A stretch of 64,000 nt of DNA. Origin: Microcoleus sp. AS-A8. Lineage in GTDB: Bacteria > Cyanobacteriota > Cyanobacteriia > Cyanobacteriales > Coleofasciculaceae. The notes under the pieces are model-generated. The model saw only the letters and a list, made by a program, of their open reading frames with translations, was not told the DNA's origin and ran no database searches. The position numbers were made by a program, and so were the translations under genes. Positions 36,565 through 46,268 of this stretch are shown here, piece after piece. Numbering within the stretch: the first letter of the stretch is position 1; each line of letters opens with the position of its first letter. Where the stretch lies: assembly GCA_039962225.1 (NCBI GenBank), contig JAMPKV010000027.1, forward strand, positions 1 to 64,000. The letters are read 5' to 3'.

Positions 36565-37995
36565 ATGTCTTACTCTAAAACCAGCACTCAGTCAAAAGCT
36601 GGGTACGACGCCGGGGTAAAAGATTATAAATTAACTTATTACACTCCGGATTACACCCCTAAAGATACTGATGTCCTGGCGGCTTTTCGCGTGACTCCAC
36701 AGCCTGGGGTTCCTCCAGAAGAAGCGGGTGCTGCTGTTGCCGCTGAGTCTTCCACTGGTACCTGGACGACTGTGTGGACAGACTTGCTGACTGACCTCGA
36801 TCGCTATAAGGGTCGTTGTTACGATATCGAGCCGGTGCCTGGGGAAGACAACCAGTACATCTGCTTTATCGCCTATCCTTTGGATCTGTTTGAAGAAGGT
36901 TCTGTCACCAACTTGCTCACCTCTTTGGTGGGTAACGTATTTGGTTTCAAAGCCCTGCGTGCACTGCGCTTGGAAGACCTGCGGATTCCCATCGCTTACA
37001 TGAAGACGTTCCAAGGCCCACCTCACGGGATTACCGTTGAGCGTGACAAGCTGAACAAGTACGGTCGTCCTCTGCTCGGTTGTACGATTAAGCCCAAGCT
37101 AGGTCTGTCTGCGAAGAACTACGGTCGTGCGGTTTATGAGTGCCTGCGCGGTGGTCTAGACTTCACCAAAGACGACGAAAACATCAACTCCCAGCCCTTC
37201 ATGCGCTGGCGCGATCGCTTCCTGTTCGTCCAAGAAGCCATTGAGAAAGCACAGGCTGAAACCGGTGAAATCAAAGGTCACTACCTCAACGTCACCGCCC
37301 CCACCTGTGAAGAAATGATGGAGCGTGCTGAGTTCGCTAAGGAAATCAAGACGCCCATCATCATGCACGACTATCTAACGGGTGGTTTCACCGCTAACAC
37401 CTCCCTGGCTAAGTGGTGCCGCCGCAACGGTGTCCTGCTACACATTCACCGTGCGATGCACGCTGTAATCGACCGTCAGAAGAACCACGGTATCCACTTC
37501 CGTGTTCTTGCTAAGTGTCTGCGGATGTCTGGTGGTGACCACCTCCACTCCGGTACCGTAGTTGGTAAGCTCGAAGGTGAAAAAGGTATCACCATGGGCT
37601 TCGTTGACCTGATGCGCGAAGACCATATTGAACAAGACCGCGCACGGGGTATTTATTTCACTCAAGACTGGGCTTCCATGCCTGGAGTAATGCCTGTGGC
37701 TTCCGGTGGTATTCACGTTTGGCACATGCCTGCGTTGGTGGAAATCTTTGGTGATGATTCCTGCCTCCAGTTCGGTGGTGGTACTCTGGGTCACCCATGG
37801 GGTAATGCTCCTGGTGCTACCGCTAACCGTGTGGCGCTAGAAGCTTGTATCCAAGCTCGTAACGAAGGTCGCAACCTGTTCCGTGAAGGCGGCGATGTGA
37901 TTCGTGAAGCGTGCAAGTGGAGTCCTGAGTTGGCGGCAGCTTGCGAACTGTGGAAGGAAATCAAGTTCGAGTTTGAAGCGATGGACACCGTCTGA
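36565..37995 (+). CDS. rbcL: Ribulose bisphosphate carboxylase large subunit, form IB
   Basis: Carbon-fixing subunit of Rubisco, housed in beta-carboxysomes. The frame is open from 36478, but ATG 36565 ([20 protein letters not shown]) has AAGGAAGG at good spacing and gives the usual 476 residues. Active-site motifs are intact: [16 protein letters not shown], the carbamylated lysine in [47 protein letters not shown] and [17 protein letters not shown]. Sequence type is form IB (plant and beta-cyanobacterial). The operon order rbcL-rbcX-rbcS is standard. HIP1 sites occur inside the gene. Confidence 0.99.
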   Translation: MSYSKTSTQSKAGYDAGVKDYKLTYYTPDYTPKDTDVLAAFRVTPQPGVPPEEAGAAVAAESSTGTWTTVWTDLLTDLDRYKGRCYDIEPVPGEDNQYICFIAYPLDLFEEGSVTNLLTSLVGNVFGFKALRALRLEDLRIPIAYMKTFQGPPHGITVERDKLNKYGRPLLGCTIKPKLGLSAKNYGRAVYECLRGGLDFTKDDENINSQPFMRWRDRFLFVQEAIEKAQAETGEIKGHYLNVTAPTCEEMMERAEFAKEIKTPIIMHDYLTGGFTANTSLAKWCRRNGVLLHIHRAMHAVIDRQKNHGIHFRVLAKCLRMSGGDHLHSGTVVGKLEGEKGITMGFVDLMREDHIEQDRARGIYFTQDWASMPGVMPVASGGIHVWHMPALVEIFGDDSCLQFGGGTLGHPWGNAPGATANRVALEACIQARNEGRNLFREGGDVIREACKWSPELAAACELWKEIKFEFEAMDTV

Positions 37996-37997
37996 TC

Positions 37998-38062
37998 AAG
38001 CGTGAAGTGTACAGTGTGAAGTATGAACTGTCATACTTCATACTTAATACTTCATACTTCAA
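37998..38062. repeat. TTCATACTT-type repeat between rbcL and rbcX
   Basis: GTGAAGTATGAA and TTCATACTTCATACTT-like units form an inverted repeat in the rbcL-rbcX spacer. It belongs to the same family as 23316-23424. Its stem-loop could modulate the ratio of rbcL to downstream messages. Confidence 0.5.
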
Positions 38063-38079
38063 AAGGCTGGGGTCAGAAG

Positions 38080-38469
38080 ATGGATTTAAAACGAGTTGCC
38101 AAGGACGCTGCCAAGACGTTGAGCAGTTATATGACCTATCAAGCACTGCGGGTCGTCATGGACCAACTAAGTGAAACTGACCCACCTCAGTCACTTTGGC
38201 TGCATGGCTTCTCCTCCAAGATTAGTGTCCAAGATGGAGAAGCTTTCATCCGGGCATTACTTCAGGAAAAGCAAGATCTGGCGCTTCGGATCATGACCGT
38301 GCGGCAGCACTTGGCGGAGGAAGTGGCAGACTACTTACCAGAAATGGTGCGTGCTGCCATCCAGCAGTCAAATATGGAACATCGACGTCAACATCTAGAG
38401 CGGATTACACAACTCACCGCTTCTGAACCCCCGTCCAGTTCCGAACAGCCAACGGACTCGGAAAGCTAA
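38080..38469 (+). CDS. rbcX: RbcX Rubisco assembly chaperone
   Basis: Homodimeric helical chaperone that binds the RbcL C-terminus and promotes L8 assembly before RbcS joins. ATG 38080 (MDLKRVAKDAAKTLSSYMTYQALRV) is the family start; the frame open from 38023 is repeat-derived. The 129 residues contain the peptide-groove region LSSYMTYQALRVVMDQL and the polar corner QEKQDLALRIMTVRQHLAEEVADYLPEMV. The tail is variable, as in the family. It lies 84 bases after rbcL and 72 before rbcS. Confidence 0.95.
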   Translation: MDLKRVAKDAAKTLSSYMTYQALRVVMDQLSETDPPQSLWLHGFSSKISVQDGEAFIRALLQEKQDLALRIMTVRQHLAEEVADYLPEMVRAAIQQSNMEHRRQHLERITQLTASEPPSSSEQPTDSES

Positions 38470-38541
38470 TTTAGGTGACCGATTTGGCGAATACCAAGGT
38501 CACCTGTTGCACACCCCTAATTCAAAAAACACACCTAACCC

Positions 38542-38886
38542 ATGCAAACTTTACCGAAAGAGCGTCGTTTTGAAACCCTTTCCTACTTACCCCCGCTGAC
38601 CGATTCCCAGATTGTCAAGCAAGTCCAATACATTTTGGATCAAGGGTATATCCCGGCTGTAGAATTCAGCGACAATTCAGAACCAGAGCATCACTACTGG
38701 ACATTGTGGAAGCTGCCCCTTTTCAAAGCTCGCAACACTCAAGAAGTGATGGCTGAAGTGGATGCTTGCCGTTCTGACTATCGCGATTCTTACATCCGTG
38801 TGGTGGGTTTTGATAATGTGAAGCAGTGCCAAGTGCTGAGCTTCATCATTCACAAGCCTAATACCAATGCCCGTGGTCGCTTCTAA
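38542..38886 (+). CDS. rbcS: Ribulose bisphosphate carboxylase small subunit
   Basis: Small subunit of form IB Rubisco, 114 residues. It begins [21 protein letters not shown] and contains [65 protein letters not shown]. Length and motifs are standard for cyanobacteria, which lack the plant beta-A/beta-B loop insert. It is the last gene of the operon, followed by a terminator and then by the CAST left end 89 bases after the stop. Confidence 0.98.
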   Translation: MQTLPKERRFETLSYLPPLTDSQIVKQVQYILDQGYIPAVEFSDNSEPEHHYWTLWKLPLFKARNTQEVMAEVDACRSDYRDSYIRVVGFDNVKQCQVLSFIIHKPNTNARGRF

Positions 38887-38924
38887 GAGGCTTCTAGCTA
38901 GAGTAGTCTGAGGTAGAAATAAGA

Positions 38925-38956
38925 GGAGAGGTGGTGTAAGCTACCTCTCCTTTTGT
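38925..38956 (+). terminator. rbc operon terminator
   Basis: GGAGAGGT (38925-38932) pairs with ACCTCTCC (38943-38950) around a 10-base loop and is followed by TTTTG. The transposon end begins 25 bases further on, so insertion left the operon and its terminator intact. Confidence 0.8.
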
Positions 38957-38974
38957 AGAGCTTATGTACTCGTG

Positions 38975-39250
38975 TGTCCATTAAATCATTAATTTCCACT
39001 TTAAAGAATTAATTTCCCTTTTGCTGTTATAGCCAAAAAAGGCTGGAAACATTTTAAATGAAGGTTTCCAGCCTTTTTGCCTCACCAATGCCCCTCTTGT
39101 TATTTTTAAAGTAAACCACTTCCCAAATTTTTAGATGCCATCCTATTCTTTTGTCCATTAAACAGCTATTTGTCCAGTTTAAACACTTAGTGTCAATCTA
39201 GTTTTGTAGCCTGAAAAGCTTTGTGAAATTGAGCTTCAGGCTTTTTTGTG
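38975..39250. repeat. CAST tnsB-side end with TnsB-binding-like repeats and two hairpins
   Basis: Starts TGTCCATTAAATC. Related copies occur at about 39152 (TGTCCATTAAACAGC) and 39171 (TGTCCAGTTTAAACACTTAG), and AATTAATTTCC is repeated near 38990 and 39010. Two hairpins with T tracts lie in between: GGCTGGAAAC (39041-39050) with GTTTCCAGCC (39064-39073), and AGCCTGAA (about 39208) with TTCAGGCT (about 39235). They would block read-through from the rbc side into tnsB. Confidence 0.75.
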
Positions 39251-39351
39251 TCTTTTTTATCTACTTGCTAAGTTTAAATATTTATTTGCCTTTTTCCCAA
39301 AATCGACCAAAATAATTTTAAATAGATAACTGCCTTTTCCCCAGCAATCTT

Positions 39352-41253
39352 ATGGAATTAGCAGAAATATCGCCGGCTCAAGATGCCGAAACTTCTCAAA
39401 CAGACCAAGAACAGCCACCCACTCAGGAACACAAAATCCTGATTGAGCTGATTGAAGACCTGGATGAAAAACGGGAGGTAATGCGTAAGATTGAGGCGAT
39501 TGAGGAGATTCTCCAAGCTGCTGACGAACTCAAGCAAGAGAAAATCCAACAGTGGGCAGACCGACTAGAAAAGCATCCTAGAACGATAACGCGGTGGTTA
39601 GAGAAGGTTGAGAAGGAGGGTTTAGCTGCAATAGCTAGAACGACTCGATCTGATGCAGGTCAACTCAAAGGCTGTAAGCGCTGGAAGCATAGTGTTGAGT
39701 ACTGGATAGAGTTCATCACCAAGACTTATAAGCAGGCTAAAAAAGCAGGTCTAGGCATGACCCCAAACCTTGTCTATAACCAAGTCAAGGGACATGCTGA
39801 ACTGGAGTTAGGGTTGAAAGACGGTGAATATCCTTCGCATATGTTCGTTTACAAGGTCTTAGACCCGCACATCGAAAAGAAAAAGCGAAAGGTTCGGAAT
39901 CCAGGGCAAGGACCAGGACTCATCGTCAAAACAACTGATGGCGATATCGTCGTTACACGTAGCAATCAAGTTTGGCAAACTGACCATACCAAGTTAGATA
40001 ACTTACTGGTAGACGCCAATGGGGAGCTAATCAATTGTGCTTGGATTACCTCAGTCATCGATACCTTCTCAGGTTGTGTAATGGGCTATCACATGGGCTT
40101 TGAATCTCCAGGTTCCCATGAAGTTGCCTTAGCACTCCGACATGCCATTTTGCCGAAACATTACGGTGAAGAGTACCAACTCCGAGAAAAGTGGGACGTT
40201 TGTGGACTACCTGAGTATATTGTCACTGATAGAGCCAAGGAATTTAAGTCGGCACATCTAAGACACATTGCTGCCGATTTAGACTTTAAAATGCGCCTTC
40301 GTCTCTACACTGAGCAAGGTGGAGTGGTAGAGCGATTATTTTTAGGACTGAAAACCGAATTTGCCTCACTGGTACTGGGTTTTAAGGGAGGTTCCTTGAA
40401 GGAGCGCCCAAAGAATCCAGAGAAGAAGGCTTGTGTTGTCTACGAGGAGTATGAGAGAAGATTAGTGCGGCATTTTGTCGATCACCACAATTACCATTTT
40501 TATCCCAAAGTCCGAAAAGACCAGGAGAAAACACCTCGTCAAGAACGATGGTGGGTAGGCTTAATTGGTGGAAAGCTAAGAATGCCTAACCATGAGCGAG
40601 AACTCGATATCTGTTTAATGAAGGAGGCAAAGCGAAAAGTTCAAGAGCGTGGAAGCATAGAGTTTGTAGGGCTAGTCTATACAGCTAGTTTGAGCAGGGA
40701 TGAAGAGGGTTATTGGCGATACGACAAGGCAGCGAATTTCCTAAAGGATTACGAAGGCTACCAGGTTACTCTTAGATACAATCCGAGCAATATCGTTTAC
40801 ATTCTCGCCTACACGCGGGAGAAAAGCGGTCAACCCTCGAAGTATCTGGGCACTATCAGGGCTAGGGATTTGGAGGAGGAGCGGTTGTCTTTGAAGGAGT
40901 GGGAGGATAGGAAGAAAAAGATTCGTGATGAAGGTAAAGCGATCGATCAGTCCTCAATACTGGCACAGCAACGGGATTTGTACACCTCTTCGATTGAGCA
41001 AGCAAAAACTGTCAAAGGACGGCGAAAGTCTGAACAACGTCGCATTACAAGTAAGTCCACTCATTCCAAGATTGTGGAGTTACATCCAGAGGATTCTTCA
41101 AAAGGCAAAAAGAAGGGAAAAACTGTTACCGAAGCGATCGCCTCCTCACCCTCTGAGGGTGTAGAGTCTGTATATGAACAAACTGAAATGCCAGTCAAGC
41201 CTGCGCTGTTTGTAGTTCCTGACTGGGATGAGTTCATGGAAGACAACTGGTAA
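39352..41253 (+). CDS. tnsB: TnsB transposase
   Basis: DDE-family transposase that binds the element ends and joins them to target DNA. The 633 residues include an N-terminal coiled and HTH region (about 30-110, with HPRTITRWLEKVEKEGL). The catalytic core follows: first Asp in WQTDHTKLD (D211), second in YIVTDRAKEF (D293), Glu in GGVVERLFLGLKTEF (E327). A beta-barrel, a long basic helical tail (about 490-570) and the acidic C-terminus PDWDEFMEDNW follow; this terminal peptide is the usual TnsC-contact hook. It is slightly longer than the Scytonema V-K TnsB (about 584). ATG 39352 follows 100 bases after the end repeats. Confidence 0.95.
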   Translation: MELAEISPAQDAETSQTDQEQPPTQEHKILIELIEDLDEKREVMRKIEAIEEILQAADELKQEKIQQWADRLEKHPRTITRWLEKVEKEGLAAIARTTRSDAGQLKGCKRWKHSVEYWIEFITKTYKQAKKAGLGMTPNLVYNQVKGHAELELGLKDGEYPSHMFVYKVLDPHIEKKKRKVRNPGQGPGLIVKTTDGDIVVTRSNQVWQTDHTKLDNLLVDANGELINCAWITSVIDTFSGCVMGYHMGFESPGSHEVALALRHAILPKHYGEEYQLREKWDVCGLPEYIVTDRAKEFKSAHLRHIAADLDFKMRLRLYTEQGGVVERLFLGLKTEFASLVLGFKGGSLKERPKNPEKKACVVYEEYERRLVRHFVDHHNYHFYPKVRKDQEKTPRQERWWVGLIGGKLRMPNHERELDICLMKEAKRKVQERGSIEFVGLVYTASLSRDEEGYWRYDKAANFLKDYEGYQVTLRYNPSNIVYILAYTREKSGQPSKYLGTIRARDLEEERLSLKEWEDRKKKIRDEGKAIDQSSILAQQRDLYTSSIEQAKTVKGRRKSEQRRITSKSTHSKIVELHPEDSSKGKKKGKTVTEAIASSPSEGVESVYEQTEMPVKPALFVVPDWDEFMEDNW

Positions 41254-41259
41254 ACGAAG

Positions 41260-42231
41260 ATGAGCAAATCCAACGCAGCCATCCAGCCACCGGAGGAGGA
41301 ACCACGCCACTCGCCCCAGCAAAAAGTCGATGCTGAAGGGGCTGGCAATACTCAGGCGAATGTAGCTATCCAGCAGCCTGGGCAGCAACCAAGTCGATCG
41401 CCTGAACAACAAGCCGAGGTTGAGCGAATTGGTCGGATTGAGACGTATGTAGGAGTGCAACGAGATCAGGATTTATTTGACCGCCTGGATTACTGGCGTG
41501 ACCTCAAAATCTGTGCCCGTGTCACTACCTTTGATCGGTTGGGTTTATCAAAAGCGTTAGATTACTACACGAAGAAGCGTATAAAGCGTCGAGGTGATTT
41601 TTTACAGCTTCCTGCCCCAGTTGCGTATATTGAGATGGAACAACATGGCAGCCCTACCGATTTATTTCTCCTGATTCTGGAGTTTCTTTCCAATCCTTTT
41701 GATTGTAGACCCCTACGAGATTTGCGTGCGCGGACATGGGGAACCCTTAAAGGGTATGGGGTCAAAATATTGATTGTCAATCAGGCAGAGTTATTATCAT
41801 TTGCAGCTTTTAATGAGCTTGTAAGAATTTCGGAAAAACTGAAGATTTCGGTGATTTTGACAGGTCCTCCCTACTTAAACGATATTCTCGATCCAAACTC
41901 TAATAAAAAGAAAAGATACATCAATATACATAATACATTTTTGAAGTATCACCCGTTTAATCTACTGTCTCAGGATGATACAGCGACTGTAATCGGAGAG
42001 TGGGAAAAATCAGGGTTAAAGTGGACGAAGCCATTGAAATTGGACTCGAATGCTCAGATCGTTGCGCTGCTGCACGAGGCTTCTCAAGGTCAGCTCAGAC
42101 CCTTATATGAACATCTACGTGAGATTGCTATTTGGAGGCTTGACCATCCTAAGGCTCAAATTAACCCTCAAAATATATCCCAAGCATTAGGCATTCAATT
42201 TCAACCGATATCCAAACTTAAACAGGTTTAA
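41260..42231 (+). CDS. tnsC: TnsC-like AAA+ protein lacking Walker A and Walker B residues
   Basis: The position, 6 bases after tnsB, and colinear alignment over about 90-310 identify TnsC, the ATP-dependent filament that links Cas12k/TniQ to TnsB. In active V-K TnsC the P-loop reads GESRTGKT. At the matching place here is TTFDRLGLS (after KICARV), with no Gly-Lys-Thr. Walker B, normally LIIDEAD, is LIVNQAE, so both acidic residues are replaced by amides. The sensor-like strand VILTGPP replaces VLVGTDR. The first 60 residues are a Pro/Gln-rich extension with an internal repeat (AIQPPEEEPRHSPQQ and AIQQPGQQPSRSPEQQ). The frame is fully open over 323 codons, so this is not simple decay. Confidence 0.85.
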   Translation: MSKSNAAIQPPEEEPRHSPQQKVDAEGAGNTQANVAIQQPGQQPSRSPEQQAEVERIGRIETYVGVQRDQDLFDRLDYWRDLKICARVTTFDRLGLSKALDYYTKKRIKRRGDFLQLPAPVAYIEMEQHGSPTDLFLLILEFLSNPFDCRPLRDLRARTWGTLKGYGVKILIVNQAELLSFAAFNELVRISEKLKISVILTGPPYLNDILDPNSNKKKRYINIHNTFLKYHPFNLLSQDDTATVIGEWEKSGLKWTKPLKLDSNAQIVALLHEASQGQLRPLYEHLREIAIWRLDHPKAQINPQNISQALGIQFQPISKLKQV

Positions 42232-42273
42232 GTCAAAACATCTGTTGATTGAGAGTATTCGTAGGTTTAAGAA

Positions 42274-42846
42274 ATGGAAACTGAAGCCCCCCAACATCCA
42301 CCCTGGTATCTTGAGCCGTTTGAAGGAGAAAGCATTAGCCACTACTTCGGACGATTTCGCCGTCAGGAAATTGTGAATATATCGGCTCCGGGGAGTTTGA
42401 GTAAAAAAGCGGGGATTGGTACTGCTGTATCGCGCTGGGAGAAGTTCCGCTTCAATCCGCGTCCGACTCGGAAAGAGTTGGAGGCGATGAGTAAGCTGAT
42501 TGGTGTAGAAGTCAGTAAGCTTGAAGCCTTGTGTCCGCCAAACGGTGAGGTAATGGTGACTCGCTCAACTCGCCTATGTGCTGTATGTTACCGTGAAGCT
42601 CCCTATCACCGTATCCATTGGCAGTTCCAATCAACCGAATACTGTGAGAAACACCAACTACCACTGATATCTAGATGCCCTGCCTGTGATGAGAAATTTG
42701 CGCTGCCATTTGAGTGGGAACAGGGTTGTTGTAAGCGCTGTGGCATGAAGTTTACCTCCATGAAAAAGCGGCAGATAATAGCAAAGGAAAGGCGACAAGA
42801 ACGGGACAGAAAAGCACAAGAATTAGGCCGTAGTTCTTGTGAATGA
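42274..42846 (+). CDS. tniQ: TniQ transposition adaptor
   Basis: Short TniQ of the V-K type (190 residues), bridging the Cas12k-guide complex and TnsC. It starts with the family pattern PPWYLEPFEGESISHYFGRFRR, then SLSKKAGIGTAVSRWEKFRFNPRPTRKELEAMSKLIGV. A zinc-binding module shows CAVCYREAPYHRIHWQF, YCEKHQLPLISRCPACDEKF and CCKRCGMKF, with two CxxC knuckles plus Cys-His. The C-terminal 20 residues are a basic tail. It is about 43 bases after tnsC on the same strand, completing the tnsB-tnsC-tniQ operon. Confidence 0.95.
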   Translation: METEAPQHPPWYLEPFEGESISHYFGRFRRQEIVNISAPGSLSKKAGIGTAVSRWEKFRFNPRPTRKELEAMSKLIGVEVSKLEALCPPNGEVMVTRSTRLCAVCYREAPYHRIHWQFQSTEYCEKHQLPLISRCPACDEKFALPFEWEQGCCKRCGMKFTSMKKRQIIAKERRQERDRKAQELGRSSCE

Positions 42847-43253
42847 GTGCGATGAGCCGCAGGCTAGCGCTGGCGCGATTGCCCAAACCGGAGCTTTAGT
42901 GAGGATAGCGCCTGCCGTAAGATGCCCGTACAGCCCTACGGGCATGTTAGCGTTAGCTCTCTTCGAGGCGTTAGCCTAGCGGCACGTTAGCCTAGCGGGG
43001 CGAAGCCCAGTGCAAACCGCGTAGCGTCTCGTTCGCGGAGCGTCTCCGACAGGAGAAGAGAAGGGCTGTAAGGCGATCGCTCATTCCTGATCCAGAGAGT
43101 TGGTGTTGAGTGATGCCCCGGATTATCCGCTAGTTGTAGGATTAAAGCATTGAGGCTTCTCTCACCTATACTGATAAGCCTTTAGCACCTACGCTAACAG
43201 TATTGGGAAAACAGGAGTAGCTCTCATCCCATCCCTTACTTTGGTAAATAAAA
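42847..43253. repeat. Dispersed-repeat-rich spacer inside the CAST
   Basis: No gene. The segment GCGATTGCCCAAACCGGAGC at about 42877 with the following TTTAGTGAGGATAGCGCCTGCC recurs at about 43726 with few changes. Its core CCGGAGCTTTAGT also occurs inverted at about 16607, outside the element. The rest is GC-rich TAGCG/GTTAGC-type host-style repeats with HIP1 sites. Confidence 0.7.
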
Positions 43254-43688
43254 ATGGATGCAGCTCCCATTGAGCCAATACTCCGGTTTCAAGTCACCGC
43301 TATTAAGTACACAATTAACACTCCCCAAGATAAACGACGGATTAAAGCTAATAGCAGCCAAGACGAACAAGACAAGCTGTTTCCGCCAGAGGCAGTGAGT
43401 CAGGCGGCGGAGCGAGGCATTTATTTATATGAGAAGTATGGAGGGACGCAGAAATTTAGGATACCCCAACTTCTTGCCTCGGCAAGCCCAATCAGCATCC
43501 GAGATATATATGAGATATTAGATTATTTTGAAAATAACGAATTCAATACGAGAGAACGAGGGTGGGGATACGAAAACGAGCCTTCAATTGATTGGATTCG
43601 CTGGCTGATGATGGGAAGCGATTACGGTTGGACTTGGGCAAGGATTGTCAAGCGGATAAGAACTGCCAAAATTGAAACCCCTAAGTAA
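43254..43688 (+). CDS. Phage prohead-protease-tail-like protein
   Basis: A 144-residue protein whose segment from about 45 to 138 resembles the C-terminal domain found after many phage prohead proteases and in stand-alone phage proteins. It reads PPEAVSQAAERGIYLYEKYGG, PISIRDIYEILDYFENNEF, and the ending SIDWIRWLMMGSDYGWTWARIV. The pattern is PPxxVxxxAxRGLxLxxKxG, SPxTVRRMxxYFxRHE, IxWLLWGGDAGxxWA. No protease domain is attached. It could be a phage-derived passenger or a defence decoy; its role is unknown. It is flanked on both sides by copies of the dispersed repeat. Confidence 0.6.
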   Translation: MDAAPIEPILRFQVTAIKYTINTPQDKRRIKANSSQDEQDKLFPPEAVSQAAERGIYLYEKYGGTQKFRIPQLLASASPISIRDIYEILDYFENNEFNTRERGWGYENEPSIDWIRWLMMGSDYGWTWARIVKRIRTAKIETPK

Positions 43689-43981
43689 TTAACTGGGGCG
43701 ATTTGCCCAAGGCTTGCACGAAGCGATTGCCCAAACCGGAGCTTTAGTGAGGACAGCGCCTGCCGTAGGATGCCCCAAGGGCTGTCAGGCGATCGCACTT
43801 CGCGCTTTACTCTGAAGGCTGTTCGCTCACTCTTCCTATAGCTTTAAGGTAAAGAATCGAGTTTCATACTTTTGGCAAAAAGTCAAGACAGAAGCCATAA
43901 TAGTTGATTGTTACTCACGCCTTGGTAACTGGGAACACTAAGAGTAGCGCAGTTGCTCTAACCAGTTTTCGGAGATTCTGA

Positions 43982-46202
43982 ATGTCTCGCAATGAAGCGA
44001 ATACTCGAAAAGATTTAATCGATCCAGCGCTAGTGAAAGCGGGATGGAATCTAGATAAGGAGAAAAACCAGGTCGGAATTGAAGTTCCGGTAGATGGGTA
44101 CAATGCAGAGCTTTGGAATGGTGTTACGGATTATTGTCTCTATCGTGCTAACGGTGATGTAATCGCCGTTGTTGAGGCAAAACGACAGAGTTTCGAGCCA
44201 CAGATTGCTCAGACGCAGGTTGAGTATTACGTCAAGGAAATCGAGAAGCATCAGAGTTTTCGTCCATTTGCCTTTATGACCAATGGGCAGGAGATTTATT
44301 TTTGGGATGTGGGGAATACGGCTAAGCGGCAAGTGGCTGGCTTTTTCTCGCTAGACGATTTGGAGAATTTGCTTTACATTCGCCAGAACAAAATTTCGTT
44401 GATGAACGTGTCGGTTAATCTTCAGATTGCGGGACGGGTGTATCAGCAGGAGGCGATTCGACAAGTTTGTGAAGTATTTGATGAAGGAAAGCGGCGTGCT
44501 TTGTTGGTGATGGCGACGGGAACGGGGAAAACTCGCACCGCCATGTCAATCGTTGACCTGTTTTTGAGAGCGAACCAAACCCGAAAGGTGTTGTTTGTCG
44601 CAGATCGGAATAATTTGGTCGATCAAGCGTTGATGGATGGTTTTGAGGCTCATATCCCTAATGAACCTTGCGATCGCATCACAACCAATAACATTGATAA
44701 GACGAAACGACTCTATGTAGTAACAGATAAAACGCTGAGGAACTGCTTTAAACAGTTCACTCCTGCCTTTATTTGACCTGATTATTTTTGATGAGGTGCA
44801 TCGGTCAATCTTTAACCTCTTCCAAGAGGTGATGGACTACTTTGACGGACGGATGATTGGATTGACGGCTACCCCAGCGGGATTTGTTAATCGCAACACC
44901 TTCAACACCTTTCACTGCTTTGACCGTATCCCGACCTCTGATTACCCCTACAGTCAAGCGGTTAAAGAAAAGTACCTGGTTGACTTTAGACTGTATAAGG
45001 CTCAGACGAACTTGCAACGCGAGGGGATTCAAGGGGCAAGAATGAGCCAAGCCGATCGTAACGCCCTAATCGAGCAGGGGATTGACCCGGATGACGTTGA
45101 TTATTCTGGCTCAGAGTTAGAGAAAAAGGTTAGCAATGCAGATACCCTACGCAAGCAATGGGAAGAAATTATGGAGGTCTGCTATAAGGATGAGTCGGGG
45201 CAGTTACCGGGAAAAACAATCGTATTTGCTCTGAGTCAGTCTCACGCTTTGCGCCTGTGTAAGGTGTTTGAAAAACTATATCCTCAGTATTCCGACTTGG
45301 TGCGAGTCGTTACGCATAAAACGGAGTACAAAGGTAAGTTAACCAACCAGTTCAAAACTCAGAATATGCCTCGAATTGCCATCTCGGTGGATATGCTGGA
45401 CACCGGAGTGGATGTGCCAGAGGTGGTGAATCTGGTGTTTATGAAGCCAGTGTACTCCTACATTAAGCTGTGGCAGATGATTGGGCGGGGAACCCGCAGC
45501 CAGAAGACCTGCAAGCATTTAGAGTGGTTGCCTGAGCGCAGCAAGAAGGACTTTCGGATTATCGACTTCTGGGACAATGATTTTGAGGTCGAGCCTCAAG
45601 AAGATATAGCTCAGTCCCTGCCAATACTTCAGCGAATCTTTAACACGAGAGTGCAACTGCTGAAATCGTATCTGGGCGAGCAGGAATCAGAGGACTGTCA
45701 ACGGGTGATTGCTGACCTGCGATCGCAGATTGCTCAGATTCCAATTGACTCGTTTACAGTCAAAAAGCAGTTGAATGAGGTTGAACAGGCTTTGTCGGAT
45801 TCCTTCTGGAGTTACATCACCAAAGACAAACTCAAGTTTCTCAGCGTGAAAGTTGCCCCGTTGTTGAGGTTTATCCCAGAAGTCGATATGGCAGCAGCGA
45901 CCTTCACGGGTAAAGTGGAACGGTTGAAGCTTGAGATTCTGAGCGATGGGGCAAAACCGGAGACACTGGAATCAATTGCTAATGATGTTAGCCGTTTGCC
46001 TGATTTTGTACATCAAGACCCTCAACGGCAAGCAGCAGTAGAGTTGTGCCTATCGAAAAAGCTACAGACGGCGACAGCACAGGAGTTGAGTCAGGTGATT
46101 GCTTCCTTAGCTGACCAGATGAAGTATCGACGGGAGTGGATGAATTGCTGGCGTTTATCGACCAGTTGGCAGCATGATGGGCTGGTTCAGCAATCCTTCT
46201 AG
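43982..46202 (+). pseudogene. hsdR: Type I restriction enzyme R subunit, interrupted by a one-base frameshift
   Basis: An HsdR translocase-endonuclease split in two frames: 43982-44776 (264 codons) and a continuation through 46202. The N-terminal nuclease domain shows the PD-ExK pattern (YNAELWNGVTDYCLYRANGDVIAVVEAKRQ) and the helicase P-loop LLVMATGTGKTRTAM. At 44761-44776 an extra A in CCTTTATTTGACC creates TGA. Without it the protein reads continuously into FDLIIFDEVHRSIF, the DExH motif, then LTATPAGF and later MLDTGVDVPE and QMIGRGTRSQ. The slip site ATT TGA C resembles the RF2 (prfB) +1 site. Either a mutation, a sequencing error, or a programmed shift is possible; mutation or error is likeliest. 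Confidence 0.85.
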
Positions 46203-46268
46203 ATAGCAAGCTTTGAGTTATCGCCAAAGCTGTTCCTTCATTTCAGTTTCAGATAAAAAGGTTTGAAA

